From Ancylobacter dichloromethanicus (GTDB taxonomy: Bacteria; Pseudomonadota; Alphaproteobacteria; Rhizobiales; Xanthobacteraceae), in NCBI RefSeq assembly GCF_018390645.1, contig NZ_JAHBGC010000052.1, forward strand, positions 83,833 through 147,832: 64,000 nt of DNA, read 5' to 3'. The translations under genes were made by a program, and so were the position numbers. Of the stretch, positions 44,144 through 55,027 are shown one piece after another (within the stretch, counting starts at the first letter, position 1; each line of letters begins with the position of its first letter). The notes below the pieces were generated by a model. It was given only the letters and a program-made list of their open reading frames with translations, had not been told where the DNA came from and did not search any database.

Positions 44144-45748
44144 TCAGTCGCGCAGGCTGCGATAGGCGCCCTGCAGGGTTTCGAAGGCGTTGAAGCGGCG
44201 CTCGTGCCACGCGCGGGTCTGGGCGCTCGGCGGGTAGACCGCCTCGATCTCCGACATGGCTGACATCGCGCTGGCAAAGCTGTCGTAACGGCCGGCGGCG
44301 ACCGCGCCGAGAATCGCCGAGCCGAGCAGCACCGGCTCGGGCGAGGCGGTGGCGGCGACGTTGACCTGTGCCGCGTCCGCCAGCACCTGGCGCACCAGCG
44401 CGCTTTGCCCGGCGCCACCGGACACGACGACGGTCCGGGTGCGGGCGCCCCTGGCGGCCTGCGCGTCGAGGATCTGGCGCAGCCCGTAGCCGATTCCGGC
44501 CAGCCCGGCCATATAGAGCCCGACCAGGCTGTCGAGCCCCTCATCCATGCCGAGCCCGGCAACGATGCCCCGCGCCAGATGGTCGGCGAAGGGCGCACGG
44601 TTGCCGAGGAACTCCGGCACCACATGCAGCGTGCCGGCGAGTTCGGCGATGGCGCCTGCGCCACCCGCCTCCTCGGCACGCTGGGCGAGCCACGCATTCA
44701 GGCCCTGTCCCTCTGCGCGCGCGAGTTCCAGCGCCTGCGGCGCGGCGGGGTGCAGCCGCACCAGCCGGTCGATGGCGGCGCCGGCCGCCGACTGGCCACC
44801 TTCGTTGAGCCAGAAATCCGGCACCATGGCCGAACGATAGGGACCCCAGACGCCGGGCACGAAGGCCGGTTCGGTAGTGGTCAGCAGCGTGCAGGCGGAG
44901 GTGCCGAACACATAGGCCATGCGGTCCAGCACGTCGCCGCTGCCGCCGCGCGCACCCACCGTGCCGATGCCGCCGGCATGGGCGTCGATGAGGCCGGCCG
45001 CCACGGCCGTGCCGGGGGCGAGGCCGAGTTCAGCCGCCGCCTGCGCCGTCAGCCCGCTGCCGAGCGGCGTGCCGGCGGCGACGATCTCCGTGCCGATACG
45101 GGCAAAGCCTTCATCGGCCAGCGCGCCGAGGCCGATCGCGCGGAAATAGCCCTCGTCCCACCGCTGCTCATGGGCGAGATAGGTCCATTTGCAGGTGACG
45201 GTGCAGACCGAGCGGGCGAGGCTGCCGGTCGCCTTCCAGGTGAGGAAGTCGGCGAGGTCGAGAAACTGCCAGGCGCCGGCGAAGCTGGCGGAAAGTTCCT
45301 CGCTCAGCCAGAGCAGCTTCGGCGTTTCCATCTCCGGCGAGATGGTGCCGCCGACATAGTCCAGCACCGGGCTGCCCAGCGCGTTGATGCGGTCGGCCTG
45401 GCCGGTGGCGCGGTGGTCCATCCACACGATGATGTTGCGCGCCGGGTCGCCGTGACGGCCGACCGGCAGCGGCCGGCCGTCCGCGCCGAGCACGACCAGC
45501 GAGCAGGTGGCGTCGAAGCCGATGCCGGCGATGTCACGCGGCGCGAGGCCGGCCACCGCGAGCGCTTCTTTCACGCAGGCGCAGACACAGGCCCAGATGT
45601 CGTCGCTCGATTGCTCGACGATGTCGCCCGGCTCTTTCCACATGCGGATATCGCGCCTGGCGACGGCGAGCTGGCGGCCATCGGCATCGAAGATGCCGGC
45701 GCGCACGCTGCCCGTGCCGACGTCTATTCCCGCGAAGCACCCGCCCAT
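44144..45748 (-). CDS. FGGY-family pentulose kinase (D-ribulokinase-type)
   Basis: A 534-residue FGGY sugar kinase. The N-terminal FAGIDVGTGSVRAGIFD is the phosphate-1 ATP motif. IIVWMDHRATGQADRI contains the substrate Asp/His region, and SGGAGQSALVRQVLAD is the adenosine region. It resembles the pentulose kinases that turn D-ribulose into D-ribulose 5-phosphate. It lies three bases after the ribitol dehydrogenase gene in the second polyol operon, giving ribitol to D-ribulose to D-ribulose 5-phosphate. The start at 45748 (MGGCFAGIDV) is well supported. Confidence 0.9.
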   Translation of the reverse strand: MGGCFAGIDVGTGSVRAGIFDADGRQLAVARRDIRMWKEPGDIVEQSSDDIWACVCACVKEALAVAGLAPRDIAGIGFDATCSLVVLGADGRPLPVGRHGDPARNIIVWMDHRATGQADRINALGSPVLDYVGGTISPEMETPKLLWLSEELSASFAGAWQFLDLADFLTWKATGSLARSVCTVTCKWTYLAHEQRWDEGYFRAIGLGALADEGFARIGTEIVAAGTPLGSGLTAQAAAELGLAPGTAVAAGLIDAHAGGIGTVGARGGSGDVLDRMAYVFGTSACTLLTTTEPAFVPGVWGPYRSAMVPDFWLNEGGQSAAGAAIDRLVRLHPAAPQALELARAEGQGLNAWLAQRAEEAGGAGAIAELAGTLHVVPEFLGNRAPFADHLARGIVAGLGMDEGLDSLVGLYMAGLAGIGYGLRQILDAQAARGARTRTVVVSGGAGQSALVRQVLADAAQVNVAATASPEPVLLGSAILGAVAAGRYDSFASAMSAMSEIEAVYPPSAQTRAWHERRFNAFETLQGAYRSLRD

Positions 45749-45751
45749 GGC

Positions 45752-46480
45752 CTAGAGGTCCGTTCCGTTCGGCACGATCACCAGATCGCGAATGGTCACG
45801 TTACGCGGCCGCGTAAGCATGAAGATGACGCAGTCCGCCACTTCCTTTGCTTCCATCAGGGCACCGGAGGCAAGGGCCTCGTCAAGCTTGGCCTGCGGCC
45901 AGTCCTTGATGAGGGCGGTCACCACCGGGCCGGGAAGCACCGCGCCGACACGGATTCCGTGGCGGGCCACCTGCCGGCGCGTGGTGTGGACGAAGGCCTG
46001 CACGGCGAATTTCGAGGCCGTGTAGATCGGCTCCCACACCACGGGCACCACGCCGGCGATGGAGGAGGTAAAGATCACGTCGCCGCTCCTGCGTTCCACC
46101 ATGTGCGGCAGCACCGACTGCACGGTACGGAAGGCGGCGTTGATGTTGAGGTTCAGTACCCGGTCCCACACATCCGGGTCGCCTTCCACCACGTCGCCGC
46201 CGACATAGGCACCGGCATTGGCGTGGAAGATGTCGAGCCGACCGCACTTTTCCAGTATCTGCGGCAGCATGGTGGCGACGCTTTTGGGGTCGAGCAGGTC
46301 GACCACCACCGGCACCGCGCTGGGGCCGAGTTCCGCGCACAGCGCGGCCAGCGTGTCGGCGGCGCGGTCGACCAGGGCGACGGTGGCGCCCTCGTCGAGC
46401 ATGGCGCGGGCGCATTCGAGGCCGATGCCCGACGCTGCGCCGGTGATGGCGGCAACCTTGCCTTCAAGCCGGTTTGCCAT
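45752..46480 (-). CDS. ribitol 2-dehydrogenase-type SDR
   Basis: A 242-residue short-chain dehydrogenase, close to Rhizobiales ribitol 2-dehydrogenases. The cofactor motif is ITGAASGIG, with [29 protein letters not shown] and [19 protein letters not shown] (catalytic Tyr and Lys). It ends in [16 protein letters not shown]. It oxidises ribitol to D-ribulose with NAD. It lies between the zinc-type polyol dehydrogenase and the FGGY kinase. A palindromic element (46541-46654) lies just upstream, so it may have its own promoter, but the same-strand order suggests one operon. Confidence 0.9.
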   Translation of the reverse strand: MANRLEGKVAAITGAASGIGLECARAMLDEGATVALVDRAADTLAALCAELGPSAVPVVVDLLDPKSVATMLPQILEKCGRLDIFHANAGAYVGGDVVEGDPDVWDRVLNLNINAAFRTVQSVLPHMVERRSGDVIFTSSIAGVVPVVWEPIYTASKFAVQAFVHTTRRQVARHGIRVGAVLPGPVVTALIKDWPQAKLDEALASGALMEAKEVADCVIFMLTRPRNVTIRDLVIVPNGTDL

Positions 46481-46540
46481 GTGAGACTCCGATGGGGTTG
46501 GCAGGCGCCCGATCGAGCGGGCGGAAAAAGCTCGTCCTTT

Positions 46541-46654
46541 CCCTCTTCCCGCTGGGGAGAGGTGGCCCGCGAAGCGGGGCGGCGAGGGGGCATAGCTGCC
46601 GAGCTTGTCAGCGAGCTGCCCCTCACCCCAACCCTCTCCCCGGCGGGGAGAGGG
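46541..46654. repeat. REP-like element (paired CCCTCTCCCC palindromes)
   Basis: Two related hairpins, CCCTCTTCCC-gct-GGGGAGAGG (46541-46562) and CCCTCTCCCC-ggc-GGGGAGAGGG (46632-46654), lie in the gap between the two dehydrogenase genes. The second has the same core as the element at 15859. It is a dispersed extragenic palindrome. Confidence 0.65.
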
Positions 46655-46668
46655 AGCAGGGCGCCGGA

Positions 46669-47709
46669 TCAGCCCGGCATCACGATCTGCAGCTTCACGT
46701 CGCTCCCCAGCCCCTTGGCCGCGCGCTCGAACGCCTCGATGCTCTGCGCGAAGTCGAAGGTCTCGGAAATCAGCGGCTTGAGGTCGACCTTGCCGGAGGC
46801 GATGAGGTTCACCGCGCGGTCGAAATTGTTGGCGTAGCGGAACACGGTCTCGATCCGTGCTTCCTTGATGATCGCCGCCGCCACGTCGAATTTCGTGGGC
46901 TCCACCGGCATGCCGACCAGCACCAGCGTGCCGCCGGGGCGAACGATGTCGAAGACATCATCGAAGGCGCGCGGGCTGCCGCTGCACTCGAACACCACAT
47001 CGGCGCCCCAGCCCTCGGTCTCCTCAGCCACCACCTGCGCCAGCGGGCGCTCGGAGAAGTTCACCGGATGGATGCCCGGATACTGGCCAGCGATGGCGAG
47101 CTTGGGGGCGGAGTGGTCGGAGATGTAGACGCGCGAGCAGCCCCCCGCCAGTGCGGCCAGCGCCGTCATGATGCCGATCGGGCCGCAGCCGATGACCGCC
47201 CCGACATCGCCGGGGGTGATGCGCGCGCGGGTCGCCGCCTGCAGGCCGACCGCGAAGGGCTCGACCATGGCACCTTCCGCGAAGGAGACGTTGGCGGGCA
47301 GCTTGTAGGTGAAGGCGGCAGGGTGGACGACCTCGGGAGTGAGCACGCCATGGATCGGCGGCGTCGCCCAGAACCGCACATCGGGATCGACATTATAGAT
47401 GCCGAGCTTGGTGGCGCGCGAATTCATGTTCGGTACGCCCGGTTCCATGCAGACCCGGTCGCCGACCCTGAGGGTCTTCACATTGGCGCCGACCGCCGTG
47501 ATGGTGCCGGCGGCCTCGTGACCGAGCACCATGGGCTCGCGCACCACGAAGGAACCGATGGCGCCGTGCGTGTAGTAATGCACGTCGCTGCCGCAGACGC
47601 CGACCGTGTGGATGGAGATCTTCACGTCGTCCGGGCCGACCTCCAGCGGGAGGTCGATGTCGCGAAGGGAAAGCTCGCCCTTCTTTTCGAGAACCAGTGC
47701 CTGCACCAT
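46669..47709 (-). CDS. zinc-type polyol dehydrogenase (xylitol/sorbitol dehydrogenase-like, MDR)
   Basis: A 346-residue medium-chain dehydrogenase. The catalytic-zinc Cys is in [10 protein letters not shown] and the His in VLGHEAAG; the NAD fold begins at [21 protein letters not shown]. The structural-zinc Cys cluster after VCMEPG is replaced by [15 protein letters not shown], as in animal sorbitol dehydrogenases and bacterial xylitol dehydrogenases that lack that zinc. It is closest to D-xylulose reductase (XdhA)-type enzymes. In the pentitol operon it likely oxidises xylitol or D-arabitol, supplying pentuloses to the kinase. It lies 39 bases after the ATPase gene. Confidence 0.9.
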   Translation of the reverse strand: MVQALVLEKKGELSLRDIDLPLEVGPDDVKISIHTVGVCGSDVHYYTHGAIGSFVVREPMVLGHEAAGTITAVGANVKTLRVGDRVCMEPGVPNMNSRATKLGIYNVDPDVRFWATPPIHGVLTPEVVHPAAFTYKLPANVSFAEGAMVEPFAVGLQAATRARITPGDVGAVIGCGPIGIMTALAALAGGCSRVYISDHSAPKLAIAGQYPGIHPVNFSERPLAQVVAEETEGWGADVVFECSGSPRAFDDVFDIVRPGGTLVLVGMPVEPTKFDVAAAIIKEARIETVFRYANNFDRAVNLIASGKVDLKPLISETFDFAQSIEAFERAAKGLGSDVKLQIVMPG

Positions 47710-47748
47710 GGGGCGTGTCCTGCTGGAGTTGTTCGTCGTCGGGTACGC

Positions 47749-48831
<1,083 letters not shown>

Positions 48832-48878
48832 CGTGCAGTCTCCAGAGTGGCCGGCCGCGAGGGCCCGGCGGCCGTCCA

Positions 48879-49853
48879 TCAGCTCGTGAGCAGCGCGTTG
48901 GCGCAGCGTTCGTCCGTCACCAGTCGTTTCACATAGCCGGCCCGCAGGATCGCCCGCACGATCGGCACCTTGTAGAGGCCGCCCGAGGCGAGGATCGAAT
49001 GGCGCACCGGCTTCACCTCGTGCGGCGCCAGCGAGAGCACCCGCTCATTGAGCGGGTGGTCGACCGGGCGTCCCTCGGCGTCGAGGAACATGCCGAGCAG
49101 GTCGCCCACCGCGCCGGCGGCGCGCAGGCTGTCGATGCTTTCCGAGACCGTCTGCGTCTGCACCAGCAGCGAACGCGTCGTCATGTCGCCGCAGGAGAGC
49201 AGCGCCACGTCGACGGTGCGCGCGCGGCGCATGGTCTCGCTGATTCCGTGATGCGAGAGCAGCATGGTGCGGCTCTCCGGCGTGGGGAAATAGAGCGGCG
49301 CGGCGAGATAGTAGCACTCCGCCGAGATGGCGCGGGCATAGCCGGTGGCAACCTCGAAGGTGCTCGACCCCGAGCCGCGCGTGAGCCCGCCCATGACCGA
49401 GGTCACCCAGCTCTCCGCCATCGGGCGGGCGGTGACGCGCTTCAGCCCGGCGGCCAGCGTCTTGCCCCAGCCGACGCCGAGGCCCATGCCGTTCTCCAGC
49501 AGCGTGTCGAGCAGGCCGCCGGCGGCCTCGCCGATGACGCGCTGCTGCTCGCTCTCGTCCGGCAGCGAGGGCACAACGGTGACGTGATCCAGCCCATAAT
49601 GGGCCTTCAGCTTTTCTTCGGCCTCGATGCAGTCGGCCATGGGCAGGCGGATGTCGATGAACACCGAGCCGTCCGAGCGCACCTGACCGAGGATCTTGTT
49701 GATGCGCAGGCGCGTCAGGCCGAGCTGGTCGGCGATGTCCTGCTGGGTAAGCCCGCCGATGAAATAGAGCCAGGCGACCCGCGCGCGGATCTGCGCCGCA
49801 TCGGTTTCCACCGTCCCCACCGGCCTGCCGCGCTCCCGCCCACCGCCATTCAT
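48879..49853 (-). CDS. SorC-family sugar-binding transcriptional regulator (second)
   Basis: A 324-residue regulator with an N-terminal HTH ([20 protein letters not shown]) and a sugar-binding effector domain ([46 protein letters not shown] and a C-terminal [15 protein letters not shown]). It is a paralogue of the regulator at 32944 but lies inside the pentitol operon, between the epimerase and ATPase genes. It likely controls that operon in response to a pentitol or pentulose phosphate. I see no clear operator beside the gene itself. The long binding-protein upstream region (54732-55027) is the likely target. Confidence 0.92.
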   Translation of the reverse strand: MNGGGRERGRPVGTVETDAAQIRARVAWLYFIGGLTQQDIADQLGLTRLRINKILGQVRSDGSVFIDIRLPMADCIEAEEKLKAHYGLDHVTVVPSLPDESEQQRVIGEAAGGLLDTLLENGMGLGVGWGKTLAAGLKRVTARPMAESWVTSVMGGLTRGSGSSTFEVATGYARAISAECYYLAAPLYFPTPESRTMLLSHHGISETMRRARTVDVALLSCGDMTTRSLLVQTQTVSESIDSLRAAGAVGDLLGMFLDAEGRPVDHPLNERVLSLAPHEVKPVRHSILASGGLYKVPIVRAILRAGYVKRLVTDERCANALLTS

Positions 49854-49863
49854 CGCATTCCCC

Positions 49864-50784
49864 TCAGGCCAGCGCCTGCTTGAGGCGCGCGCAGCTCGTC
49901 TCCAGCGCGTTCAGGATCGACGCGCTGTCCTCCTCGAAGGGATAGAACACTTCGAGGAACACCGGCTTCGGCGCGATGCCGGTGCGGCGCATGAGGGCGG
50001 CGGCCTCCACAGGATCGACCTTGCCGGGCACGGTGAAGTCCCAGTGCCGGTCGAGCAGGAAGTCGGTCTGCTGAATATGGACGGCGGTAATGACGTCGCC
50101 CAGCCCCCGGAACCACGGCTCCATGTTGCCATGGTCCTCGCCATAGAGCGGGGCGAACGTGCCGTGCCCCCAGTCGACGCAGAGCCGCCACGGCACGGCG
50201 CTGTCCGCCGTGTCGCTCATCATCTGCCGCGCCTGGTCGACATTCCACGGCCATTCGCGGCGCAGCGGCGTCGGTTCGACGTAAAGCTCGGCGAGCCCCT
50301 CGGCGGCGGCGCGCTCGCCGAGCCGATGCAAGCGGGTGATGAGTTCGCCGTAATCGGCTTCGTCCAGAGCCTCCGCCTCGCTGCCGTCGAGCCGGGCTGG
50401 GATGGCGCCGAGCGGGCCGCCGACGCGGGGAATGCCGGCCAGCGCGGCGAAGCGATAGGCCCGGCCGAGCCAGTATTCGGCATAGTTGCGCACCGCCGGG
50501 TCGGGATGCAGCAACTGGTTGAAGCTGTAATGGGCGAGGCCGATGAAGGCGCTGTGGATGGTGATGCCGGCGGCTTCCGCCATCCGCCTTATGTCGCTCG
50601 CGTGGCGGTCGACGATGGCGTCCGGCCACATCGGGTCGACGAGGTCGAGCGAGAACTGCACGAGGTCGAGCCCGAGCCGCTCGCGCACGACCGCCGTCCA
50701 CAACTCCGGCGTCACCCAGCGCTTGGTGCAGAAGCCGAGATTGATACCGAAGGGGATCGGCGCGTGCGTCGTCGCGTCGTTCAC
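49864..50784 (-). CDS. TIM-barrel sugar isomerase/epimerase family protein
   Basis: A 306-residue protein of the xylose-isomerase-like TIM-barrel (AP endonuclease 2) family. Features are an N-terminal FGINLGFCTKRW, SLDLVDPMWPD, ITIHSAFIGL, a central ELYVEPTPLRREW (Glu ligand), CVDWGHG (Asp and His ligands) and HIQQTD, then PVFLEVFYPFEED. These metal-binding positions suit a ketose 3-epimerase or sugar-phosphate isomerase. The GTG start at 50784 overlaps the permease stop (GTGA). The specific sugar is unknown. Confidence 0.85.
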   Translation of the reverse strand: MNDATTHAPIPFGINLGFCTKRWVTPELWTAVVRERLGLDLVQFSLDLVDPMWPDAIVDRHASDIRRMAEAAGITIHSAFIGLAHYSFNQLLHPDPAVRNYAEYWLGRAYRFAALAGIPRVGGPLGAIPARLDGSEAEALDEADYGELITRLHRLGERAAAEGLAELYVEPTPLRREWPWNVDQARQMMSDTADSAVPWRLCVDWGHGTFAPLYGEDHGNMEPWFRGLGDVITAVHIQQTDFLLDRHWDFTVPGKVDPVEAAALMRRTGIAPKPVFLEVFYPFEEDSASILNALETSCARLKQALA

Positions 50785-51599
50785 TTGGTGGCTCCCATGG
50801 TCAGGCCGCGCACCATGTGGCGGGAGACGATGAGCGCGAAGATCGTCACCGGCAACACGATAACCGTGCCGGTGGCCATGATCTTGCCCCAGGGCAACTC
50901 GTAGCCGGACATGAAGCTGGTGGCGACGACGGGTGCGGTCTGCACGTTGCGGCGGGTCAGCACCAGCGCGTAGAGCAATTCGTTCCACGAGAAGATGAAG
51001 GAGAAGATCGCCGACACCGCGATGCCCGGCGCGCCGAGCGTCAGATAGATCTTGCGGAAGATGGTGAACTGGTCGGCGCCGTCGAGCCGCGCCGCCTGTT
51101 CGAGGTCGGCCGGGATCGACTTGAACTGGTCGGTGACGATCCACACCACGATCGGCAGTTGGAAGGTGAGGTAGATCAGGATCAGCACCAGATGGGTGTC
51201 GAGCAGCCCGGTCTGGATCGCCAGCAGGTAGACCGGCAGCGCCAGTACGATCGGGCTGATCATGCGGTTGGAGATGAACCAGAACCACAGGTCCGACTTG
51301 CCGCGGAACTCGTAGCGGGCCAGCGCGAACGCCGCCGGGGCGCCGAGCAGCACGGCGAGCAGGGTGGAGAAGGTCGCCACGATCAGCGAATTGATGATCG
51401 CCCCGCTCACCTTGGTGTCGGCGAAGATCTCGGCGTAGTTCTGCAGTGTCGGGGTGAACAACCACACTGGCGGCGAGGCGAGGATGTCGCCCTGGGTCTT
51501 GAAGCTCGCCGCCACCATCCAGAGGAACGGGAACAGCGAGAACACGACGACCGCCGTCAGGCCGAGGGCGTGGAATATCTTGCTGGACGAGATGCGCAT
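50781..51599 (-). CDS. pentitol ABC transporter permease (second subunit)
   Basis: A 272-residue MalG-type permease with six hydrophobic helices and the EAA loop DLEQAARLDGADQFTIFRK. It ends with RHMVRGLTMGATK. Its ATG overlaps the stop of the other permease (ATGA), and its stop overlaps the epimerase start, so the three genes are translationally coupled. The longer frame upstream is inside the other permease. Confidence 0.92.
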   Translation of the reverse strand: MRISSSKIFHALGLTAVVVFSLFPFLWMVAASFKTQGDILASPPVWLFTPTLQNYAEIFADTKVSGAIINSLIVATFSTLLAVLLGAPAAFALARYEFRGKSDLWFWFISNRMISPIVLALPVYLLAIQTGLLDTHLVLILIYLTFQLPIVVWIVTDQFKSIPADLEQAARLDGADQFTIFRKIYLTLGAPGIAVSAIFSFIFSWNELLYALVLTRRNVQTAPVVATSFMSGYELPWGKIMATGTVIVLPVTIFALIVSRHMVRGLTMGATK

Positions 51600-52516
51600 C
51601 AGTGGACCTCGCGGTAGAGCAGGCGGATGTAGAGCCGGCTGATGATGATGGTGAGGATCAGCAAGAGGATCGCCTGTGCCGAGGCGGTGCCGAGATCGAA
51701 GATGCGGAAGCCCACGCGCTGGATGTAGATCGAGATCAGGTCGGTGGCCGAGCCCGGCCCGCCGCGGGTCATCACGAACACCATGTCGAACAGCTTCAGC
51801 ACGTCGGCCGAGCGCAGGATCATCACCGCGGTGAGGCCGGGCAGCAGATAGGGCAGCTGCACATGGCGCAGCAGGGCGAGCTTCGACGAGGTTTCCAGCC
51901 GCGCGGCCTCCTCGATCTCGCCCGGCACCATCGACAGCCCGGCGAGGAAGATGAGGGCGCAGAACGGCGTCCATTGCCACACATCCATGATGGCGATGGC
52001 GGCGAAGGCGCCGTCGGGAGTGGAGAGCCAGTCGATCGGGCCGAGGCCGAGAAAGCCGGCGAACTGGTTGGCGACACCGAAATCGCGGTTGAAGATGAGG
52101 CGACCGATGAGGCCGACCACGGCGTAAGTCGTCGCGAGCGGGACGACCAGGGTCACGCGCGCCAGCGACTTCAGCAGCCCCATGCCCGGCTTGTGCAGCA
52201 GCAGCGCGATGACGAGGCCGAGCACCACCTGGATCGGCAGCACGGTGACGTAGAACTTGGCGGTGAGGAACAGCGACGACCAGAAGGTGCTGTCGCTCAG
52301 CACGTTGGCGTAGTTCTCGAAGCCGATGAAGGGGAAGCCCTCGCGCGGCCGGGTGATGTTGTAGCGGCGGAACGAGGTGACCAGCGCGAAGAGGGTCGGG
52401 TAGATGCCGATCAGCAGCAGGGTGAGCACGGCCGGCGCGAGGAACAGCGCCGGCGTCCAGCGGCCATAGCCCCGGTTGGGCTTCCGTCGTGCGGCGGTCG
52501 TCGCGGCGTCGCTCAT
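51599..52516 (-). CDS. pentitol ABC transporter permease (first subunit)
   Basis: A 305-residue MalF-type permease starting MSDAATTAARRKPNRGYGRW. About six helices follow (ALFLAPAVLTLLLIGIYP first). The EAA-type loop is GEIEEAARLETSSKLALLRH. It lies 53 bases after the SIS isomerase gene in the same operon. A frame extension to 52573 would add a Pro/Arg-rich leader that is not typical. Confidence 0.92.
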   Translation of the reverse strand: MSDAATTAARRKPNRGYGRWTPALFLAPAVLTLLLIGIYPTLFALVTSFRRYNITRPREGFPFIGFENYANVLSDSTFWSSLFLTAKFYVTVLPIQVVLGLVIALLLHKPGMGLLKSLARVTLVVPLATTYAVVGLIGRLIFNRDFGVANQFAGFLGLGPIDWLSTPDGAFAAIAIMDVWQWTPFCALIFLAGLSMVPGEIEEAARLETSSKLALLRHVQLPYLLPGLTAVMILRSADVLKLFDMVFVMTRGGPGSATDLISIYIQRVGFRIFDLGTASAQAILLLILTIIISRLYIRLLYREVH

Positions 52517-52569
52517 GGCGTCTTCCCTGTGGCGTCGTTCTGGTGCGGTATCCGGGGAGGTTTTCCCGG

Positions 52570-53124
52570 TCACTCCAGATTCGTATGGTTGGCGCGCATC
52601 TGCGCCGGCGTCACGCCCAGCCGCTCGCGCAGGCCGAGGATGAGGATTTCGAACAGCACGTAAAGCGCGCCCTCATAGAGCGAACCCATCGGCAGCACCG
52701 AGGTGACGGCGGCGCCCTGGTCGCTCGCCATGGTCTGTGCCGGCACGGTCAGCACGGCGTCGGCGCGGGCGGCGGCGGCGCCGGCCGGTTCGGCCGTCAC
52801 CACCAGCGTACGGGCGCCGGCGGCGCGGGCTTCGCCCATCAGCGCGGCGACGGTGGAGAAGTCGCCCGGCCCGGCGGAGACGACGAGCAGGTCGCCCGGC
52901 CCGACCGGCGGCGTGGTCATGTCACCCACCACGGCCGCCTGGCGGCCAAGATGGTACAGGCGCATGGCGAGGCCCTTGATCTGCAGGCCCTCGCGGCCGA
53001 CGCCGTAAAGCGCGATACGCCCGGCGTCGGCCAGTTCGGCGATGGCGCCGTCCAGCTCGTCGCTGCGCACCTTGTCGAGGCAGGCGCGGATCTCGTCGAG
53101 GGCGCGGGCGTGAAGCGTTGTCAT
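52570..53124 (-). CDS. SIS-domain sugar isomerase (6-phospho-3-hexuloisomerase-like)
   Basis: This 184-residue protein is a single SIS (sugar isomerase) domain. IALYGVGREGLQIKGLAMRLYHLG and DLLVVSAGPGDFSTVAAL carry the phosphosugar-binding Ser/Thr loops, and the end ANHTNLE resembles the C-terminus of hexuloisomerases (HxlB). Such enzymes interconvert ketose phosphates. It lies between the binding-protein and permease genes of the pentitol operon, an unexpected place for an HxlB-like isomerase unless a ketose phosphate is an intermediate. It lacks the partner hexulose-phosphate synthase. A palindrome lies upstream at 53171-53277. Confidence 0.88.
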   Translation of the reverse strand: MTTLHARALDEIRACLDKVRSDELDGAIAELADAGRIALYGVGREGLQIKGLAMRLYHLGRQAAVVGDMTTPPVGPGDLLVVSAGPGDFSTVAALMGEARAAGARTLVVTAEPAGAAAARADAVLTVPAQTMASDQGAAVTSVLPMGSLYEGALYVLFEILILGLRERLGVTPAQMRANHTNLE

Positions 53125-53170
53125 GTCATTGGCTTTCGCAGGCTTCGAGGCCTGAATTGCCTCCGAGCAT

Positions 53171-53277
53171 CGTCATCCTGAGGTGCCCGGCGAAAGCCGA
53201 GCCTCGAAGGATGTTCATCCGGGTATGGCAGGAGGAGCCTCTTTCGAGGCTCGCTGCGCTCGCACCTCAGGATGACG
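53171..53277. repeat. REP-like palindrome (CGTCATCCTGAGGTGC type)
   Basis: CGTCATCCTGAGGTGC (53171-53186) and GCACCTCAGGATGACG (53262-53277) are perfect 16-base inverted arms, with partly complementary GCCTCGAA/TTTCGAGGC arms inside. It is a typical Rhizobiales extragenic palindrome, placed between the substrate-binding-protein and SIS genes. The rest of the gap 53125-53381 holds no gene I can see. Confidence 0.7.
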
Positions 53278-53381
53278 GTGCTTTTCGGTCTCGGGAGAAG
53301 GGGGCGGATACCGCTTCGCGGGTTGCGGCATCCGCCCGGAGGCCGGCGGCGCGGGAGAGAGGCCCCGCCGCCGGCTTCAAC

Positions 53382-54731
53382 TCACTGAAGGAGCTTCTTC
53401 TTGCCGTCGTAATAGCCTTCCTTGTCGAGGATGGCTTCCATGCGGGTGCCGATCTCCTTGGCGCCGCCTTCGACGGTGACTTCGCCCAGCATCATCTTGG
53501 AACCCCACTCGGCGACGATCTCGGAAATCGCCGGCCAGGCCGGGAAGCGCGGGCGATATTCGGGCACGCCGGCCTGCCAGGAGGCGACCATCGGCTCGAC
53601 GAACTTGTAGGTCGCCTTGATCTCCGGGTCGTCATAGACCGCCATGCGGCCCGAGACGCCGCCAGCCTCGACATAGGCCTTGGCGATCTCTTCCGACGTC
53701 GCCCACTGGATGAACAGCCAGGTGGCCTTCTGCTGCTCGGGGGTCGCCTGCGCGGCGACGGCGAGCGAGAAGCCGCCGAGCGCGGGCAGGCGGCCGGCGG
53801 GACCGGCCGGCTCGGGCGCCACGGCGAGGCAGTCGCCGAGCTTGGAGGTCGCGGGGTCGGCCAGCGTGCTGTAGAAGGCCGACCACTCGGTGATCATCGC
53901 CACCTGGCCCTGCGCCAGCGCGTTGACCGACTCGGCGTGGTCGAACGAGACCACGCCCGGCGGCTGGTACTTCAGCAGGTCCTGGCGGAACTGCAGGCCG
54001 GCCTGGCTCTCCTTGCTGGAGAGGTTCGACTTGAACTCCTTGTTCAGCAGCGAGCCGCCGAACGGCCACAGGAAGCGCATGAAGCTGTCGGCCGACTGGG
54101 TCTCGCCACGGCGCGACTGCAGAGCATAGGCATACTGGTTCTTCGAGGCGTCGGTGAGCTTGGGACCGTAGACGGTCATCACCTCTTCCCAGGTCGCCGG
54201 CGGCTTGTCGAAGCCTGCTTCCTTGAGCTTGCAGGAATTGTAGAACAGCAGGCCGGAATAATTGTCGAAGGGCAGGCCGTACACGGTGCCGCCCCACGAG
54301 CCGAACGCTTCCAGCAGCAGCGGGAAGAAGCCGTCGAGCTTGAGGTTCGGGTCGGTGATCGCCTTGTCCTTGGCGAGTTCGTCGACGGGCACCAGCCAGC
54401 CATTCTCGGCGAATTCGCCGATCCAGACGAGGTCGACCAGGGCCATGGTAAGGTCGCCTTGCGAGGTGAAGTTCAGCACTTCCTTCTCGCGCGCGTTCTC
54501 GTACGGGACGATCTCGTAATTGACCTTGATGCCGGTCTTCTTCTCGAATTCGGGCAGCAGCTTGATGATGGCGCGGTAGCCCGGACGGTCGAGGAAGATG
54601 CCGTTGACTTCAGTGCCCTTCAGCGGCTTGGCCGCCTCTTCGAGCCAGTCGGCCATGGCGGCGGCCGGCATGGCCGCCGTTGCCGCCGCGAGGGCGGCAA
54701 CGCTGGCGCAGATTTTCAATGCACGCTTCAT
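53382..54731 (-). CDS. pentitol ABC transporter substrate-binding protein
   Basis: A 449-residue periplasmic solute-binding protein (family 1). A Sec signal peptide ([20 protein letters not shown], cleavage near AMA/DWLEEA) precedes the binding lobes. [20 protein letters not shown] and [20 protein letters not shown] are family segments, with [20 protein letters not shown] and [20 protein letters not shown] later. It is the first gene of the ten-gene operon and fits a polyol/sugar-alcohol type by context. Its promoter lies in the divergent region 54732-55027 shared with the IMPase-family gene. Confidence 0.9.
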   Translation of the reverse strand: MKRALKICASVAALAAATAAMPAAAMADWLEEAAKPLKGTEVNGIFLDRPGYRAIIKLLPEFEKKTGIKVNYEIVPYENAREKEVLNFTSQGDLTMALVDLVWIGEFAENGWLVPVDELAKDKAITDPNLKLDGFFPLLLEAFGSWGGTVYGLPFDNYSGLLFYNSCKLKEAGFDKPPATWEEVMTVYGPKLTDASKNQYAYALQSRRGETQSADSFMRFLWPFGGSLLNKEFKSNLSSKESQAGLQFRQDLLKYQPPGVVSFDHAESVNALAQGQVAMITEWSAFYSTLADPATSKLGDCLAVAPEPAGPAGRLPALGGFSLAVAAQATPEQQKATWLFIQWATSEEIAKAYVEAGGVSGRMAVYDDPEIKATYKFVEPMVASWQAGVPEYRPRFPAWPAISEIVAEWGSKMMLGEVTVEGGAKEIGTRMEAILDKEGYYDGKKKLLQ

Positions 54732-55027
54732 GGTTTCCTCCTGAAATGGCGCAGCGCCACGGTGCGGGCGAGGCCGATCTGCGGACGGCTCAAACCGTCT
54801 CTGGTCTTGGCGGCGGTGCGGGCCAACCGGCGCCGCGCCTTTCCGCAGATGTGCCGGACCTGCCGGCCATACCCTCACTTCCGGCGCTTTTCGAGAAGCC
54901 GGGCGCCGACGACGCTGCCGTCATCGACGAGGAAAGCGATACATTTGTAATCTGAAATATGCAATAGCATCGAGGGTCGGTTAAGGTGGCCGATGCGTGG
55001 CAGTCAACAAGTGTGGAGACGGACAGG

